Source: Pocillopora verrucosa
Taxonomy: Eukaryota; Cnidaria; Anthozoa; Scleractinia; Pocilloporidae
Assembly (NCBI RefSeq): GCF_036669915.1
Contig: NC_089312.1
Span: 35,629,806 to 35,693,805 of the forward strand
DNA length: 64,000 bases
Direction of reading: 5' to 3'
Positions within the stretch are counted from its first letter, which is position 1. Each line of letters starts with the position of its first letter. The notes beneath the pieces were generated by a model that saw nothing but the letters and a program-made list of their open reading frames with translations, was not told the origin of the DNA and ran no database searches. The position numbers were made by a program, and so were the translations under genes. Shown here piece by piece: positions 61,451-64,000 of the stretch.

Positions 61451-63860
61451 CTAAAAGAAAGAATTTGTTTCAGTTAGAGCAGTTTACAAGATTTTGCCTT
61501 GCTGGTCTCCCTTAATGATCCAGAAAAATCGTACCTCTTTCTTGACCAGAGTGAGGTGATTTAAAACAACTGCGTCTTGTCGCTCGTGTTATTCCGCGCT
61601 TGAGACTACGAACTTACTTTGAGTTCTGGTTGGCTAAAGTGGTATTTATCTTTTGCTCTGATTGGATGATTTGATTACATCGGGTTTGCTATAGGTTTCA
61701 TGGCGTTTTATCCTCGTGCAAACATGTCATATTTCACCTCGTGAAACTGGACTCAAAAACATGTATTTTTTTCATAGTTATCCAACACTGGATTATAACA
61801 AGCTTTTCCATATGAAATTAAATGACATACTATTTATTATTTTTGATACCAATTTTTTTGTTGCTTCCAAACCAGTTAGGTCATTCCAATTTTTTTCTAT
61901 CACATACATATAACTCTTCGAATTATTGGTTTTTATTTTATTTTTGGTATTTGTATATAACAGCGCTACGTTTTAAAACAAGTAAAATATAAATTTATTT
62001 AAGAAGGATTTTAAGTCCTTCATAATAGCAGGAGCTAATTTTGGAATTAAGAAAAATATGAACGTAATGGCCGCATACCTTGAGATAGAGGAAAATTGTG
62101 TTGGTTAATTCTGTTGAGGGAATGAAGTAAAATTGCATTACATATTAAACTATTTAAGAATTCCTTGTCCGTGATATAGTTTTAGAACTAAATCATCAGT
62201 CTTTGAAATGTTTTTCAGTGTAAAACTAAATTCTTTGATGAGTGTTGTGTTCACAACTATTTTCAAGTATCTTTGTGGTTGAAAGTACTGATGGGACTAC
62301 TGATCTTTGTTGAGACGTTGACTCATCAGTGTGCATTAACTATTAAATAATTAATGATGTATCAATAGATTGGCCTTCACGTTACCACCTAAAGTGATTT
62401 TTTTCTTGTTTGCTCTTTTCGGATCTACAACAGTTTTCAACTTTTTGACAATAAGAATCGACTAGCATCTTATTGCTCTAGTCACCCCTAAACCAGACGA
62501 AAATGACGGAAATGATCACCAACTAAGAAGCTCTTGATTCTTAAACAAGTTCTCCTTGTTAGCACCTTGGAAATGCACGGAGAACATTATGGAGAAAATG
62601 CATTCTGATATTGCGTAAACGGTGAACGATAACCGGTCTCTACATTTACAACTCCTCTTACCCAATCCCCACACATGACGCAGTCGGTATTTCTTATCCA
62701 AGCGATGTGTGCGATGCGTTTCACATGTGAAGCTAAGTTATGCATCACTCACGGAGGAGCGAAATCTAAGGGTATGAGATTCGAGGCGAAAATCACTGAT
62801 TTCGCCCTGCGCAAACTGATCGTAGTCTTCGAGATATCAACACATTTCATTTCATTTAACGGATAATGTTCCATAATGAAGAGGTTACACATTACTTCTG
62901 AGTCTTTTTCTCTTTCTGCAAAATACTTCTACACCTTGGCTTCCATTTGATGTAAGTTTCATACAACAGGCTTCACATACCGTTTAAGTCAAATCACCAC
63001 CGGTGGCGAGTTTGTTGTCGTGGCGAATCGACTGTTAAGCTGGTTATCATATGATTTCGTGTACACTTTGAGATAAATCAGCACGAGTAAAGCTAAAATG
63101 CTAGAAAATAAAAGAGGTGGAATGATAAATTCCTTATTCGATGGTTAATGTAATGGGAGCGGCATGTCATCATGCAACCCGTTCGGCTCCACGCGTGCTC
63201 CACTTGTACCAGTTTGAGGGCCACATACGATGGCACTCGCAGGGCCGGAAGAAGTTTTACAGTCCCTCGTGCTACGAGATTAGAAAAAGAGAAGAAAAAG
63301 AGAGCGAAGGTCGTACGATAAAATCCTTATTGAAAAAGTAAGGTCAGGCAGGACAAGAAGACGTTTGGCTCTCGGTCACGACGTAGAGAGCGAGCGCACG
63401 ACCTGAGTAGTTTCTCATGATTCACTGGCGTCAGAACTTGCGGCAATTAACACAAACGGCCCAGGTGTCATAGGCAATACGTTATAAGAGAGTGATGGCA
63501 AACGTCAATAAAATAAATTTTTCATTCTTTAATGTACTCTTGCATAAAAATTTCGCACTGAAAAAGTAAAAAAGTGCTTGGTACAGGTAAGAAAATATAA
63601 ATTACACTTTAAAATTATTTATTCCACGCTAGCACACCGTCGCTAAGGCTGATAACTATAAAGACAACAATCTTTTTAATTACTGAAACTCACAAGCAGG
63701 GATCAATTAACATTGACACGAACTACGGTGTTTTAATAAATCCAGCCCGCAAATAGGAATTAAATGGTATTGAGTCTTTTTTCATATCTATTTATATATG
63801 TATATATATAAATAAGCTTGTATCCAGGTTTTTACCAAGAAAAAATGACGCATTTTTTCT
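61451..63860. other. Spacer without a supported gene
   Basis: AT-rich, with short overlapping frames only. A 66-codon plus-strand frame at 63141-63341 has Cys/His residues near its start (AACHHATRS) and a basic end, but no recognisable family. A (TA)n tract lies at 63790-63812. Confidence 0.4.
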
Positions 63861-64000
63861 TAATCCATAATCTCCAGTGCCTGTGACCCTCCCCATGCAT
63901 GGACATCACTAGTTGGCCACACCCCTGATGTATTATTACAAATGTTCCTTAATACTGCTTCTGTTGTAGCATCATCCAGTGTATTCAGATCAGACAAGGT
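63861..64000 (-). CDS. Last exon of an unrecognised gene, runs off the window
   Basis: The minus-strand frame is open from the window edge to TAA at about 63861-63863 (about 46 codons, end coordinate good to a base or two). It reads LSDLNTLDDATTEAVLRNIC, then NNTSGVWPTSDVHAWGGSQA and ends LEIMD. The balanced composition and even codon use look like real protein. The rest of the gene is to the right of the window. I do not recognise the family. Confidence 0.55.

Overview
The window looks like nuclear DNA from a cnidarian, most likely an anthozoan such as a stony coral. It is AT-rich, its genes are split into many small GT-AG exons, and its introns and spacers are packed with short inverted-repeat elements. 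The encoded proteins are clearly animal (GATM, ATOS/FAM214, RPS27, a Ly6 domain protein). The species cannot be read from the sequence, and the anthozoan placement is an inference from gene content and repeat style.

Layout, left to right. 1-2.9 kb: mostly gene-free, with a doubtful coiled-coil reading frame. 2.9-7.5 kb (minus): a coiled-coil gene made of phase-0 exons, four of them apparently duplicates of one another, one carrying a frameshift. 8.9-15.1 kb (minus): an eight-exon gene for a secreted or ER-lumenal JmjC/cupin-like oxygenase with an EF-hand-like region. Its acidic tail and terminal HQEL lie one base out of frame after a G6 run. 16.8-25.4 kb (minus): a complete seven-exon glycine amidinotransferase gene (GATM, 425 aa) whose 5.1-kb first intron is filled with fold-back repeats. 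25.4-38 kb: mainly decayed mobile DNA, including a zinc-knuckle/protease-like relic, a Zn-binding ORF fragment and a minus-strand Polinton (Maverick)-like remnant with a broken PolB N-terminus and two small ORFs. 38.7-40.6 kb (minus): a Ly6/uPAR-type GPI-anchored protein gene with two possible leader peptides. 42.1-45.3 kb (minus): the complete RPS27 gene with a TOP-like pyrimidine tract. 46.4-49.3 kb: a fold-back element carrying a 17-bp-unit minisatellite in both orientations. 50.1-60.6 kb (plus): a complete 14-exon ATOS/FAM214 gene (638 aa). 63.86-64 kb (minus): the last exon of an unrecognised gene that runs off the window.

The genes do not form a pathway or cluster. They are unrelated housekeeping and signalling genes separated by repeats. 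At least eight short repeat families occur; five have two or more copies in the window (about 210-bp CCCTTTAACTCCC elements, G/C-run elements, GACGTTTCGAGCG hairpins, GTGGTAAGAACA palindromes and about 400-bp elements). All exon joins were worked out by hand from splice signals and reading phase, with no transcript or database evidence.
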